From contig NZ_HG964410.1 in NCBI RefSeq assembly GCF_000612805.1, forward strand, positions 124,001 through 188,000: DNA of 64,000 nucleotides. The letters are read 5' to 3'. Position 1 is the first letter of the stretch. Each line of letters starts with the position of its first letter. The stretch is from Bacillus ndiopicus (GTDB lineage: Bacteria > Bacillota > Bacilli > Bacillales_A > Planococcaceae). This document shows, in pieces, positions 34,653 to 43,739 of the stretch. The position numbers and the translations under genes were made by a program. Under the pieces are notes generated by a model. That model was not told where the DNA came from. It did no database searches and saw only the letters and a program-made list of their open reading frames with translations.

Positions 34653-35144
34653 ATGAAGTTTAATTTTTCTTTACCACAAGTAAATTTCGCATCCATCAGT
34701 AATCTACAACAAACCTTGAAGTTTGCCCAAATGAAGGAACAAGTAAATGCACAACAAGGCGACCCCAACTTTCGTGGAACGTATGCAGATGACCCGCAGA
34801 ATATTACGAATCGGAATCCTGCTGAGTGGCAAAAGATTGTTCCTGTTCCTGACAAAGTAAAACAGGATATAATCGATGCTGTAAGGAAACAATTTGAAGA
34901 ATCAGGAGGGATGGGAGATGAAAACAGTCCTCTTGTAAAAGTGAAATTGAGCTACTTAAATTCTATACCTAAAACAGAACGTACTTCTGCTGGTTGGACA
35001 CTTGACCAAATTAAATTTGAGGAAGCCAAGCGAGTGAGAGATTTTATTAAATCTAAAGACCCTTCATGGGACTGGGGGAAACCTGTTAAATCTGAAATTT
35101 TAGCAGAGGCCTATAAAAGTCCAAATATAGATATTAAAGCATAA
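34653..35144 (+). CDS. Unrecognised protein, 163 residues
   Basis: I do not recognise this protein. There is no signal peptide or membrane segment. The first 30 residues are amphipathic (MKFNFSLPQVNF...), then comes a polar region with GDPNFRGTYADDPQ and a C-terminal half rich in lysine and tryptophan (SKDPSWDWGKPVKSE). The ribosome-binding site AAAGGAG is clear, so the gene is likely real. It is followed 18 bases later by a secreted protein gene on the same strand, and one terminator closes both. The pairing suggests a common role, possibly at the cell surface; this is inference. Confidence 0.55.
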   Translation: MKFNFSLPQVNFASISNLQQTLKFAQMKEQVNAQQGDPNFRGTYADDPQNITNRNPAEWQKIVPVPDKVKQDIIDAVRKQFEESGGMGDENSPLVKVKLSYLNSIPKTERTSAGWTLDQIKFEEAKRVRDFIKSKDPSWDWGKPVKSEILAEAYKSPNIDIKA

Positions 35145-35162
35145 ACGGGAGGCGGAAAATCA

Positions 35163-35618
35163 ATGAATAAACGAATTTGTTCTTTCATTGTCATGATGAT
35201 AATGATGTTCACCATGTCTATGTCTGTTTTTGCAGAGGAAACAACCCTGACACCTGATGAAGCGATTAGTACATTTGCTATTAATTATTTTTCAGGTAGT
35301 ACAGGTACGATGAATTCTCTTTATCAAAATGAATCCTCTATTTTTAATATTTCATCAGGAACACTACCCCCTTTTGCAAAAGTGAGTAGTGTCACATTAA
35401 ATGTCAATGTCAGTAGTGGAAGTGCACCATTTTATTTGAATGTAAAAAACCCTAATGGTGATGTAGTACAACACTATATTACAGGTACAGGAAGTAAATC
35501 AGTCACATTGAATCAATTTAATAACACAGACCCTCAAGGTACTTGGAAAGTATCTATTACGACAACAGGAACTGTTTCAACAGTAACAGCAAGAATGACA
35601 GTAAATTACACATATTAA
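35163..35618 (+). CDS. Secreted small beta-rich protein (P-domain-like)
   Basis: A 151-residue protein with a signal peptide (about 1-24, SMSVFAEE as likely cleavage region), then serine/threonine/glycine-rich beta strands. The phrase VKNPNGDVVQHYITGTG and NTDPQGTWKVSITTTG resemble the jelly-roll P/HomoB domain found at the C-terminus of subtilisin-like proteases, here alone and without a protease. The ribosome-binding site is GGGAGGCGG. It is probably co-transcribed with the unrecognised gene just upstream. The role is unknown; adhesion or ligand binding is possible. Confidence 0.6.
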   Translation: MNKRICSFIVMMIMMFTMSMSVFAEETTLTPDEAISTFAINYFSGSTGTMNSLYQNESSIFNISSGTLPPFAKVSSVTLNVNVSSGSAPFYLNVKNPNGDVVQHYITGTGSKSVTLNQFNNTDPQGTWKVSITTTGTVSTVTARMTVNYTY

Positions 35619-35684
35619 GTGCAAAGAAAGTCATTGCTTTTTATAATGGAAATTTTTCAGTATAAGGGTTTTGAAGTATAAAGC

Positions 35685-35720
35685 AGATGTCAACTTGCAC
35701 CTCTTTAGTTGGCATCTTTT
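35685..35720 (+). terminator. Terminator of the secreted-protein operon
   Basis: An 11-bp stem (AGATGTCAACT arm, one G-U pair) followed by TTTTTGTTT. Confidence 0.8.
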
Positions 35721-35889
35721 TGTTTGGCGGTTTATCTACAAAGATAGATACATTGCTGATCAATTATGCCGAGGCGTAATTGATACAGTTTATTGCGGGG
35801 GAAATAGGGAATAGACGAGGTCAATAAAAAAGAGCTTTAAGCAAGCTCCTTCATGTTAGCAGCCCACTGGAAAGTACGCTGCCCAAAAA

Positions 35890-36135
35890 TTAATGCGCTG
35901 TTTTTTTAGTAAACAGTTGAGTGGTGCCGTATGCTGCCATCGCTGCCATAAGAGCTAGGATTGGGGCTGCTAAATAAGTTGGTCCTGCACTTGTAAATAC
36001 AACCTCTGATGCAAAAGGAGTTGTCGTTGCATCAATTGTTGGTGAGTAAAACCATGTTAACACAAGGCCTGAAGCGATTTGTAGTGTAAAGTAAGCAGCG
36101 ATGAAAGCGGAAATGAATAATACGAATTTTTTCAA
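35890..36135 (-). CDS. Small membrane protein of unknown function
   Basis: An 81-residue protein with two hydrophobic segments (about 4-30 and 52-72) joined by a polar loop rich in threonine (SPTIDATTTPFASE), ending in a lysine-rich tail. I recognise no family. The ribosome-binding site AAGGAGGGA before the ATG is good. It lies between the secreted-protein operon and a broken methyltransferase, in an accessory-looking segment. Confidence 0.55.
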   Translation of the reverse strand: MKKFVLFISAFIAAYFTLQIASGLVLTWFYSPTIDATTTPFASEVVFTSAGPTYLAAPILALMAAMAAYGTTQLFTKKTAH

Positions 36136-36179
36136 TTGAATCCCTCCTTTTTATTCCATACGGATGAAAGAAAGTAAAG

Positions 36180-36443
36180 TTTCGAAATGATTCCTTATTT
36201 TTATAATCTATTATAAACATGGATGCATCTTGTGTCATAAATATTTTTTCTCCATGATAGAAAGTTTTCGATTGAATATCTTTGTAGCCGATGCTAGCTA
36301 GAAGGCCTGCTAGTTTTCCTGGTCAAAGCCGTTATGCATCATATCTGAAATGATATTTTTATTTTTAACAAATTCTACAATTAATAAATGCCCATCTTTA
36401 TTTAGCATCTAAAATAAACTTGATAAAACGAATTCAATATTAT
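36180..36443 (-). pseudogene. Remnant of a SAM-dependent methyltransferase
   Basis: On the minus strand the reading NNIEFVLSSLF, stop, then MLNKDGHLLIVEFVKNKN followed by IISDMMHNGFDQE resembles the C-terminal half of a class I methyltransferase. The frame then breaks and continues as LAGLLASIGYKDIQSKTFYH and GEKIFMTQDASMFIIDYKNKE. One in-frame stop and one frameshift are visible. The N-terminal SAM-binding half is missing where the alpha/beta hydrolase gene ends. Confidence 0.65.
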
Positions 36444-36446
36444 TAA

Positions 36447-37373
36447 TTAATGACCCACTATATTCTTAATTGTCTCAATTACTAAATCCGGATCTTCTAA
36501 GTGGATGGAATGATGGCAATTTGTTTTTATTTGTCTTGTATGTTGAGTCAGTTTACTCAACATGCTTTGATGCTCAACCCAAGTAGGATCTGTATTTTTA
36601 GAGGATAAAACAACTACGGGAAGATTTGCATTCAAAGCTTTAGATTTTTCAACTTGTAAAGCAGATTTTTCGCTATATAAAAATTCCTTATAAGCAGCTT
36701 CATAAGACTTAGGGTGATAGCCTATATATTTAACATGCTTCTGATAAGGTTCAGGAAGGTACTTTCTTCCTACTGGTTGCTTTAACAGTTTAGGAAGACC
36801 AATCCCAGAGGTTATGTAACCAAATCGAAATACATTCAGGTTTTTTCGGTGGGACTTTTTACGAGCGCTGTCCCATTCATTGCTCAAATATCTTTTCTCA
36901 TGTACGGAATCAATAAGAACTAATGCTGCAACTTTTTCTGGATATTTACTTGCAAATAATCTCATATTTAATCCACCAAAGGAGTGTCCTACTAAAATGT
37001 AAGGAGGCTTTATCTGCAATTCTTCAAATATATGCAATAAATCATTTACAACATCTTCGCTTGTATAAGGTGCATTGATTGAAGAACTCCATCCAGAACC
37101 CGCTCTATCAAATGAAAGAACTCTTGCAAAATTGGCTAATTGAGGTTGAATATAATACCAATCCAAGGAGCAGCAACTTAGTCCAGCATCTAATATGACG
37201 GTATAATCAGCATCCTGCTCGCCAGAAACAATTGTATGAATGAATTTATCTCCAATTTTAATCTTCTGACCAATCTCATTTACTTCTCTATTTTTATTGA
37301 GATACATATTCGTTAATGTAAAGGGAAAACCGACAATATCTATCGTGCGTTTAATCCACTTATCTTGATTCAT
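36447..37373 (-). CDS. Alpha/beta hydrolase
   Basis: A 308-residue alpha/beta-hydrolase fold. The nucleophile elbow is GHSFGG (in LVGHSFGGLNM), an oxyanion stretch VILDAGLSCCSLDW lies near residue 62, the acid is in VVLSSKNTDPTW, and the histidine is in CHHSIHLEDP. FDRAGSGWS is a common family phrase. The cytosolic esterase or lipase-like substrate is unknown. AAAGGAG precedes the start. Its 3' end abuts the methyltransferase remnant, so a deletion may have joined them. Confidence 0.85.
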   Translation of the reverse strand: MNQDKWIKRTIDIVGFPFTLTNMYLNKNREVNEIGQKIKIGDKFIHTIVSGEQDADYTVILDAGLSCCSLDWYYIQPQLANFARVLSFDRAGSGWSSSINAPYTSEDVVNDLLHIFEELQIKPPYILVGHSFGGLNMRLFASKYPEKVAALVLIDSVHEKRYLSNEWDSARKKSHRKNLNVFRFGYITSGIGLPKLLKQPVGRKYLPEPYQKHVKYIGYHPKSYEAAYKEFLYSEKSALQVEKSKALNANLPVVVLSSKNTDPTWVEHQSMLSKLTQHTRQIKTNCHHSIHLEDPDLVIETIKNIVGH

Positions 37374-37612
37374 AATGATTCTCCTTTTAATTGATGAAAC
37401 GCTTTATGTCCACTCGTTATCTCATAATTTGCTTCTGCTTGATTGCAAATTGACTGTTGAAACATGAAAGGTTTTGGTGTAATTTTCTCCCACAAAAATT
37501 CGTTTGATAAAGTTAAATCAATTTTACAATTTGCCCGTTATTTGTCAAATGAATATAAATTATTTTCTAAAATTCACATATAGTAATATTCGAAAAAGTC
37601 ATGTTGCGTAAT

Positions 37613-37668
37613 ATTATCGGCAATGTTTTTTATTTGTTTTTAATAATTGTTATAATATTGCCGATAAT
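37613..37668. promoter_or_regulatory. 12-bp inverted repeat in the Fic promoter
   Basis: ATTATCGGCAAT (37613-37624) and ATTGCCGATAAT (37657-37668) are exact reverse complements, 44 bp apart centre to centre (about four helical turns). The second copy sits just upstream of the TATAAT at 37673-37678. Likely operators, perhaps for the Fic protein's own N-terminal domain. Confidence 0.7.
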
Positions 37669-37700
37669 AAGGTATAATATATCTATATCGGAGGTGTGAT

Positions 37701-38597
37701 ATGGAGTATATTACGGTTGCTGAAACAGCAAAAAAATGGGGTATATCTGAGCGTTCTGTTCGAAATTATGCAACAAATGGACGTATTGAGGGCGCAAAGC
37801 TTGACGGCAAAACTTGGATGATACCCGTATCGGCAAAAAAACCTGAGCGTTTAAATAAGAAAAATATCCATAAGCGGACTTTACTCGATATTTTGAAGGA
37901 AGAAAAAGAACTCAAGACCAAAGGCGGTATATATCATAAAATTCAAATTGAGTTAACATACAACTCAAATCGTATTGAAGGTAGTAAACTTACTCACGAG
38001 CAAACACGTTATATTTTTGAAACGAATACAATAGGAATGGATATTGAACCTTTGAATGTAGATGATATTGTAGAAACAGCAAATCACTTCAATGCGATTA
38101 ACATTATTATTGAACAAGCTAAACAACCTGTGAGTGAATCGTTAATTAAGCTTCTTCATCAAACTTTAAAAAATGGAACAAGTGACTCTAGAAAAGAATG
38201 GTTTGCAGTTGGTGGTTACAAAAAGTTACCGAATGAAGTTGGTGGAAAAGAAACAGCATTACCAGAAGAAGTACCAATGAAAATGAAGCAACTACTAAGT
38301 GATTATAATAAAAATAAATCGAAGTCGTTTATAGAAATTATAGACTTTCACTATCAATTTGAATCGATTCACCCCTTTCAAGATGGGAATGGGCGTGTTG
38401 GTCGATTAATTATGTTTAAGGAGCTACTTCGAAATAATATCGTACCATTTGTTATTGATGATGATATGAAGATGTATTATTATCGAGGACTATCTAAATG
38501 GGAAGAAGAGAAGGGCTATTTATTAGATACTTGTTATGCTTCACAGGATAAGTTTAAGAAGTATTTGGATTATTTTAGAATTCCGTATGATGGTTAG
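37701..38597 (+). CDS. Fic family protein with N-terminal DNA-binding domain
   Basis: A 298-residue protein. Residues 1-50 form an excisionase/MerR-like helix-turn-helix (VAETAKKWGISERSVRNYA). The Fic core has HPFQDGNGRVGR at 224-235, the complete HxFx(D/E)GNGRxxR motif, so it should transfer AMP or a related nucleotide to a target protein. SNRIEG at 89-94 fits the (S/T)xxxE(G/N) inhibitory motif placed before the core (class II). The ATG follows TCGGAGGTG. Inverted repeats in the promoter suggest autoregulation. No antitoxin gene is adjacent. The target protein is unknown. Confidence 0.85.
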   Translation: MEYITVAETAKKWGISERSVRNYATNGRIEGAKLDGKTWMIPVSAKKPERLNKKNIHKRTLLDILKEEKELKTKGGIYHKIQIELTYNSNRIEGSKLTHEQTRYIFETNTIGMDIEPLNVDDIVETANHFNAINIIIEQAKQPVSESLIKLLHQTLKNGTSDSRKEWFAVGGYKKLPNEVGGKETALPEEVPMKMKQLLSDYNKNKSKSFIEIIDFHYQFESIHPFQDGNGRVGRLIMFKELLRNNIVPFVIDDDMKMYYYRGLSKWEEEKGYLLDTCYASQDKFKKYLDYFRIPYDG

Positions 38598-38617
38598 GTA
38601 TTTATATAGGAGAATAA

Positions 38618-38653
38618 AAAAGATGTAGTCTGTTATGGCAAACTACATCTTTT
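38618..38653. terminator. Terminator between fic and rlmD
   Basis: A 12-bp perfect stem (AAAAGATGTAGT arm) with T-runs on both strands between convergent genes. Confidence 0.85.
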
Positions 38654-38661
38654 ATTTATGC

Positions 38662-40041
38662 TTAGTGTTTGTTTTTTAAGTGTAAGTTACAAACCACTTC
38701 AACATGCGCCGTCTGCGGAAACATATCAACAGGCTGCAAATATTCCACATTATAAAGCTTCGTTAGCTCCTGTAAGTCCTTCGCCAATGTAGATGGATTA
38801 CAAGACGTATAAACAAGACGTTTTGGCTTAATTTTTAAAACAGATTCGATAAATTTTCTATCTAAGCCTGTGCGCGGTGGGTCTACTGTAATGACATCTG
38901 GTATGAAATTTTCACGTTGCCAGCGAGCCAGTAAGTCTTCGGCTTTGCCTGTATAGTAGCGAGCATTTTGGAAACCGTGATTGCGCGCGTTGTTTTTCGC
39001 GTCAACAATACTTTCGGGAATAACATCCATACCGCGCACTTCCTTCGCATCACGCGCTAGCCATAAACCGATTGTACCAACACCACAATAAGCATCGACA
39101 ACCGTTTCTTTACCAGTAAGTGCTGCTGCTTTTTTTATTTCATCGTATAAATGTACTGTTTGCTCTGGGTTCAACTGGAAAAATGCACGTGAAGATAAAT
39201 CGAATGCAAGCTCACCAAGTTCCTCATGAATTGTCTCTTTGCCATCTAAAACAATCGTTTCGTCACCAAAAATAAGCGAGGTTTTTTCACGATTAATATT
39301 TTGAGTAATCGATACGATAGATGGATCAAGCTTTTTAATACGCTCGATTAATTCGGCTTTATGCGGTAACTCGTTGCGTGTCGTCACTAAGCATACTTGT
39401 GTTTCACCTGTGCGAATGCCTGTACGCACAACAATTGTACGCACTAAACCGTTCAATGTTTTACCATCATAAATAGTAATATTAAGCTTCTGCAAAATTT
39501 TACGTGTACCAACTGTAATTTTCGATGTGGCAGGATGCTGAACTAAGCAATCATTAATATTCAAGAGCTTGTTTGATCCTTCCGCAAATAGTCCTGCATA
39601 AACTCGCTTGCCTTCTTTACGTACTTGGAACTGGCTTTTATTGCGGTAGTTCCAAGGGTTCTCCATACCGAGCGTTGGGCGAATATCGGCATTTGCTGCA
39701 ATTTGCGGTACATATTTTTCCAGTGCCTGCACAACGATATCGCGTTTATTTTTTAGCTGCGCCTCATAAGTCATATGCTGAAGCTGGCAGCCGCCACATT
39801 CATCATAAACAGGGCAGGGAGCCTCTTGTCTATCAGTGCTTTTTTTACGAATCGCTAAAATTTCTGCCTCTGCGAAATTTCGCTGTAGCTTTGTTACTTT
39901 AACCGTTACTTCCTCTCCCGGAAGTGCACCTTTGACGAAAACAACATTGCGTTTGAAAAAGCCCACACCTTCTCCGTTAATACCAAGTCGTTTAATTGTT
40001 AAAGGGAATTTTTGCCCAAGTGTCATTGTTGATTGGTTCAT
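38662..40041 (-). CDS. rlmD: 23S rRNA (uracil-C5)-methyltransferase RlmD/RlmCD (TrmA family)
   Basis: A 459-residue TrmA-family RNA m5U methyltransferase. An N-terminal TRAM domain (about 8-65) is followed by the iron-sulfur cysteines in [15 protein letters not shown], a central domain, SAM motif [23 protein letters not shown] and the catalytic cysteine in [13 protein letters not shown]. In B. subtilis the single enzyme RlmCD modifies U747 and U1939 of 23S rRNA; a lone homolog here probably does the same. GAGG lies 11 bases before the ATG. Confidence 0.9.
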   Translation of the reverse strand: MNQSTMTLGQKFPLTIKRLGINGEGVGFFKRNVVFVKGALPGEEVTVKVTKLQRNFAEAEILAIRKKSTDRQEAPCPVYDECGGCQLQHMTYEAQLKNKRDIVVQALEKYVPQIAANADIRPTLGMENPWNYRNKSQFQVRKEGKRVYAGLFAEGSNKLLNINDCLVQHPATSKITVGTRKILQKLNITIYDGKTLNGLVRTIVVRTGIRTGETQVCLVTTRNELPHKAELIERIKKLDPSIVSITQNINREKTSLIFGDETIVLDGKETIHEELGELAFDLSSRAFFQLNPEQTVHLYDEIKKAAALTGKETVVDAYCGVGTIGLWLARDAKEVRGMDVIPESIVDAKNNARNHGFQNARYYTGKAEDLLARWQRENFIPDVITVDPPRTGLDRKFIESVLKIKPKRLVYTSCNPSTLAKDLQELTKLYNVEYLQPVDMFPQTAHVEVVCNLHLKNKH

Positions 40042-40061
40042 TTTTTCACGTCCTCATAAGT

Positions 40062-40093
40062 TCATCCCACCATTATATCGCATGGTGGGATGA
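40062..40093 (-). promoter_or_regulatory. Inverted repeat upstream of rlmD
   Basis: TCATCCCACCAT and ATGGTGGGATGA are exact reverse complements around a loop that, on the minus strand, completes a TATAAT -10-like box for rlmD. No T-tract follows on the minus strand, so it is more likely regulatory than a pdaA terminator. Confidence 0.45.
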
Positions 40094-40102
40094 AAAAAAA
40101 GT

Positions 40103-40900
40103 TTAAGGCAATGTGACACCTTCATATTCAAGAACGAGATCATCTAATGATTTAAATGTGTAACCTTGTGCTTTAGCATCTTCAATAAACTTTGGTAATG
40201 CCTCTGCATTATCTTGTGCCACAGTATGCATTAAAATAACAGCGCCAGGATGCAATTGCTGCATTAATGCATCGTAGGCATATTTATAGCCGCGGCGCTC
40301 ATCCTTTAACCAATCCTTAAAGGCGACAGACCAAAAAATATGTCGGTAGCCATTATCATTGCCGACTTTTAATACGCGCTCATTAAATATTCCTTCAGGT
40401 GGTCGGGCATAATAAGTACGTTTAATACCAGTTAGCTCCTTTAGCTTGTTATCGAACTTTTCCCATTCAGCGACCATTTCACTATCAGATAGGCGCGCCA
40501 TATTTGGATGCCCATAAGAATGATTACCAATTGTATGACCATCTGCTACCATACGCTTCACTAAATCAGTAGCACTTGTTAAATAATGTCCCGTTAAGAA
40601 AAAGGTTGCTGGGACATTTTCGGCCGCTAACGTATCTAAAATGCTTTCAGTAAAGCCATTTTCATAGCCGTTATCGAAGCTTAAGTAAGCAATTTTTTCG
40701 TCAGGCTTTCCTTTATAAATAGCGCCATACTTCTCAAGTAATGCATCAAGTTCTGCGCCAGCCTGTGCTGGCTCATTATTTGTAGCACGCTTAAAGCCCC
40801 AATGGTATTCAGATGCCTGTGCGGTGGTGTTTGTTGACAGCATAAATGTAATGATTGCTGTGCAAATTAGCATGATACCTAGAAAATGATGTTTCCACAT
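40103..40900 (-). CDS. pdaA: Polysaccharide deacetylase, PdaA-like muramic-acid deacetylase
   Basis: A 265-residue carbohydrate esterase 4 protein with a signal peptide (MWKHHFLGIMLICTAII...). The catalytic motif is SFDNGYENG (PdaA-type FDNG instead of FDDG). HSYGHPNMARL carries the metal histidines and ARPPEGIFNERVL the third motif. PdaA removes acetyl from muramic acid so that spore-cortex muramic-delta-lactam can form. The start is behind GGGAGGC; a longer in-frame extension overlaps the neighbouring gene. Confidence 0.85.
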   Translation of the reverse strand: MWKHHFLGIMLICTAIITFMLSTNTTAQASEYHWGFKRATNNEPAQAGAELDALLEKYGAIYKGKPDEKIAYLSFDNGYENGFTESILDTLAAENVPATFFLTGHYLTSATDLVKRMVADGHTIGNHSYGHPNMARLSDSEMVAEWEKFDNKLKELTGIKRTYYARPPEGIFNERVLKVGNDNGYRHIFWSVAFKDWLKDERRGYKYAYDALMQQLHPGAVILMHTVAQDNAEALPKFIEDAKAQGYTFKSLDDLVLEYEGVTLP

Positions 40901-40943
40901 TTTGAGCAAGCCTCCCTTTTTAATACCTAGGTTGCACAAAATA

Positions 40944-41834
40944 TTAAGACTTATACAAGTCGTGAAGCGCTTCTTCAAGAGTAGAGAATTGGAAAGTAAA
41001 TCCTGCTGCTATAAGTTTATCAGGTACAACATGCTGTCCATCTAAGACAAGCACACTTTTTTCGCCAAGTGCTAGCTGTAGTGCGAAGTTTGGGACAGGT
41101 AACCAATGTGGCCTATTTAATACGCGTCCTACTGTTTTCCCAAAGCTTTTCATGCGCTCGGCATTAGGTGCGGCAAAATTAATCGGACCTTCAAGTGAGG
41201 GAGTTTCAATTGAAAATAAAATAGCGCGTGCAACATCTTTGACATGAATCCATGATAGCCATTGCTGACCAGAGCCAATTGTTCCACCTACAAACATTTT
41301 ATAAGGCATAACAATTAGTGGTAGTGCACCAGCATCTTCAGCTAAAATAACACCAAAGCGAGCTAAACATGTGCGAATGCCTAATTGCTGTGCACGTAAT
41401 GCTTTTTGCTCCCAATCAGCAACTGTTTTTCCTAAAAAATCTTGAGCTCGTTGTGCTGATGTTTCACTATATGTAGCTGTTGTTGAAATTGGATAAATAC
41501 CAACAGCACTGGCATTGACGATAACTTGTGGCGGCGTTGATAGCTGTGTAACAATACGCAACATTTCCTCTGTAGCAGCCATTCGACTATTATAAATTGC
41601 TTCTTTTTGTTCATCAGTCCAACGCCTATCATTCAGTGATACACCTGCCAAATTGACAAAAGCCTCAATACCTTCAAGCTGTTCAAGAGGTAGTGTGCCG
41701 TTTAACCATTGAACATAGCGTGCACCTTTTGGCTGTCCACGAGTTAAAATGATGACTTCATGTCCTTGTTCTTGAAGTAGTGCTGTTAGTGCATTTCCTA
41801 CTAAGCCTGTGCCACCTGCAATTGCAACTTTCAT
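40944..41834 (-). CDS. TIGR01777 family NAD-dependent epimerase/dehydratase
   Basis: A 296-residue extended-SDR protein (B. subtilis YfhF-like). The Rossmann motif is AGGTGLVGNAL, followed by FVNLAGVSLNDRRW, SAVGIYP and WLSWIHVKDVARAI. The family has a C-terminal DUF1731 region (here WLPVPNFALQLALGEKSVLVLDGQHV). Its substrate is not known; it has been tied to cell division and growth-phase control. It lies upstream of recX, divergently, as in B. subtilis. Confidence 0.88.
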   Translation of the reverse strand: MKVAIAGGTGLVGNALTALLQEQGHEVIILTRGQPKGARYVQWLNGTLPLEQLEGIEAFVNLAGVSLNDRRWTDEQKEAIYNSRMAATEEMLRIVTQLSTPPQVIVNASAVGIYPISTTATYSETSAQRAQDFLGKTVADWEQKALRAQQLGIRTCLARFGVILAEDAGALPLIVMPYKMFVGGTIGSGQQWLSWIHVKDVARAILFSIETPSLEGPINFAAPNAERMKSFGKTVGRVLNRPHWLPVPNFALQLALGEKSVLVLDGQHVVPDKLIAAGFTFQFSTLEEALHDLYKS

Positions 41835-41929
41835 CGTAATCTCCTCCTTTTGCCATTAATATAGTATTCGTGAAAGCTTGCTGAAAAACCTGTATACTAA
41901 AGATAATTTGTAGGGAGAGGGAGGAAGGC

Positions 41930-42733
41930 ATGTTTGTTATTACGAAAATAGGACGCCAAAAAAATAATCCAGAGCGCTACAATATTTATTTAAACGAAGA
42001 ATATGCCTTTGCTGTAGATGAAGGAACGCTAATTCAATTTGGCCTAACAAAGGGAAAAGTGCTTGAGCAATTTGATATAGATGAAATTACGTATGAGGAT
42101 GAAATTGCAAAGGCATTTAATAAAGCTTTGCATTTTTTAAGCTTTCAAATGCGTAGCGAATATGAAGTGAAAAAGAAGCTACAAGATGCCGGGCATGGAG
42201 AAGCAGTTATTTTAGAGGCTATTCGCAAGTTGGAGCGTCTAGGCTTTTTAAATGATGAAACTTATTCAAAAGCGTTGCTTGAAACGAAAAAAAGAACAGC
42301 AAGCAAAGGACCACGCGCGATTAAACAGGATTTAATAAAAAAAGGCATTGATAAAAATTTGCAGGAGCAAGTCCTGCAAACATTTACGCATGAGGAGCAA
42401 GTAAAAATTGCCATGCAGCTAGCAGAAAAGGAAGTACGTGCTGGAAAAGGGCGCACACCAGCTCAAATAAAGCAAAAAATTCAAGATGTACTTGTGCGTA
42501 AAGGATATTCGTTTACAATTGTACAGGAGGTGCTTGACCAAATGACGATTGAACGGCAAGATGATGAATGGCAACATTTAATCGAAGCGCAAGGCGATAA
42601 AATTTGGCGCAAATATGCAGCTAAGCACACAGGCAATGAGCTGCATATGAAAGTAAAGCAAGCGCTTTACCAAAAAGGCTTTCCAATTGATATAATCGGT
42701 AGTTATATAAATAGTAAGGAGTTTGAAGAGTGA
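41930..42733 (+). CDS. recX: Regulatory protein RecX
   Basis: A 267-residue RecX with several three-helix repeats (FLSFQMRSEYEVKKKLQDAGH, LGFLNDETYSKALLETKKRTASKGPRAIKQDLIKKGI, and more), giving the basic helical rod that lies in the RecA filament groove. It modulates RecA strand exchange. The start follows GGGAGAGGGAGGAAGG. The stop overlaps the YfhH gene start (TGATG), as in Bacillus. It is longer than E. coli RecX, as usual for Bacilli. Confidence 0.9.
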   Translation: MFVITKIGRQKNNPERYNIYLNEEYAFAVDEGTLIQFGLTKGKVLEQFDIDEITYEDEIAKAFNKALHFLSFQMRSEYEVKKKLQDAGHGEAVILEAIRKLERLGFLNDETYSKALLETKKRTASKGPRAIKQDLIKKGIDKNLQEQVLQTFTHEEQVKIAMQLAEKEVRAGKGRTPAQIKQKIQDVLVRKGYSFTIVQEVLDQMTIERQDDEWQHLIEAQGDKIWRKYAAKHTGNELHMKVKQALYQKGFPIDIIGSYINSKEFEE

Positions 42734-43059
42734 TGGAAAAAAATTATGCAGCTATGACAGAGCAGGAGTTGCGAGCAGAGGTCGCCACACTAAGAGAAAA
42801 GGCACGCAAGGCAGAGCAGTTGGGCATTATGAATGAATTTGCAGTGTATGAACGAAAAGCCGTAATGGCAGCGTCATACTTAGTAGATTTAGATAAAATT
42901 CTACTTGGTGAAATGTACCGTATTGATGGTGCTCCTGGAGAATTTTTCAAAGTGGACCGTTTAAAAGGACGTTTCGCTTGGGGACACCGTTTAGGTAGCG
43001 AACGCTATGAGGAAGCGTTGCCTGTAGCAATGTTATTGCCGATGAAGGTAGGGAAATAA
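42733..43059 (+). CDS. yfhH: YfhH family protein (DUF1811)
   Basis: A 108-residue soluble protein: an N-terminal helical hairpin (LRAEVATLREKARKAEQLG) and a small beta domain (EMYRIDGAPGEFFKVDRLKGRFAWGHRL). It matches B. subtilis YfhH, the gene next to recX, whose function is unknown. The start overlaps the recX stop; a GTG one codon earlier is also possible. Confidence 0.85.
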   Translation: MEKNYAAMTEQELRAEVATLREKARKAEQLGIMNEFAVYERKAVMAASYLVDLDKILLGEMYRIDGAPGEFFKVDRLKGRFAWGHRLGSERYEEALPVAMLLPMKVGK

Positions 43060-43060
43060 G

Positions 43061-43330
43061 ATGGAGCAACATATTGAAAAACTAACAGAACAGTTACTGA
43101 AAAAAAATCCAGCATTGTCAAAAGCGCGAGCACGTGTATGGGTAGAGCTGCTTTGGAGCGATTTCGAGGCAACATCTGCAAAAGCTGGTTATGCATTTCG
43201 AGGTGCTGATTATACAGCAAATCTTGTACAGCAGTTAATTGAAAGCTACGGTGACAAACTACACGAATTCGCAGGAAAAAATCCAAAATATGCGCATTTA
43301 TTAAATAGTAGTGACGATATTGTCCAATAA
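43061..43330 (+). CDS. yfhJ: YfhJ family protein (WVELL domain)
   Basis: An 89-residue protein with the signature ARVWVELLWSDFEATSAKAGYAFRG. This matches B. subtilis YfhJ, a sporulation-linked gene of unknown function just downstream of yfhH. It begins two bases after yfhH stops, so recX, yfhH and yfhJ form one transcript. Confidence 0.85.
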   Translation: MEQHIEKLTEQLLKKNPALSKARARVWVELLWSDFEATSAKAGYAFRGADYTANLVQQLIESYGDKLHEFAGKNPKYAHLLNSSDDIVQ

Positions 43331-43739
43331 AAAGATAAAGTGGAGATTCAATCATCTTTTGCCCTATAGGATATTGTAGTATAGTTAAAGAAGTTTAGGT
43401 GGGGAATAATAGCCTGAAGAAACCCTTATTGTTAGCTTCACTTATTCACTAAAAATAAATACAGTCTACTAATGTGGGAAAAATAAATAACCAGTTGAGA
43501 ACAATGAATAAGTTCTCAACTGGTTATTCTTATTTACTAACGTTTAAATGTACTATTTTGTAAATGCTTTACTTAGAAGTAATAGAAGAATTAGCTATTC
43601 TGTTTAATACAGTGAGGGATAAAAGTATTTTCTAATAAGTGCTGAGGAATGTTAATATAGTATTTTTTAATTTATTATGTTTGAGATAGCATTTCGGAAA
43701 TAAGGACATAAGCGTAGATTTAGAAACAATGTGAAATAT
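43331..43739. other. Intergenic region with a strong hairpin at 43486-43528
   Basis: No gene is seen. A perfect 17-bp stem (AATAACCAGTTGAGAAC arm) with a short T-rich tail lies about 155 bases after yfhJ. It could end the recX-yfhH-yfhJ transcript or a small RNA from 43331-43480. The rest is AT-rich. Confidence 0.55.

Noticed and set aside
28000..38600. Genomic island or prophage
   Set aside because: Genes look accessory, but no integrase, attachment repeats, transposase or phage structural genes are visible.
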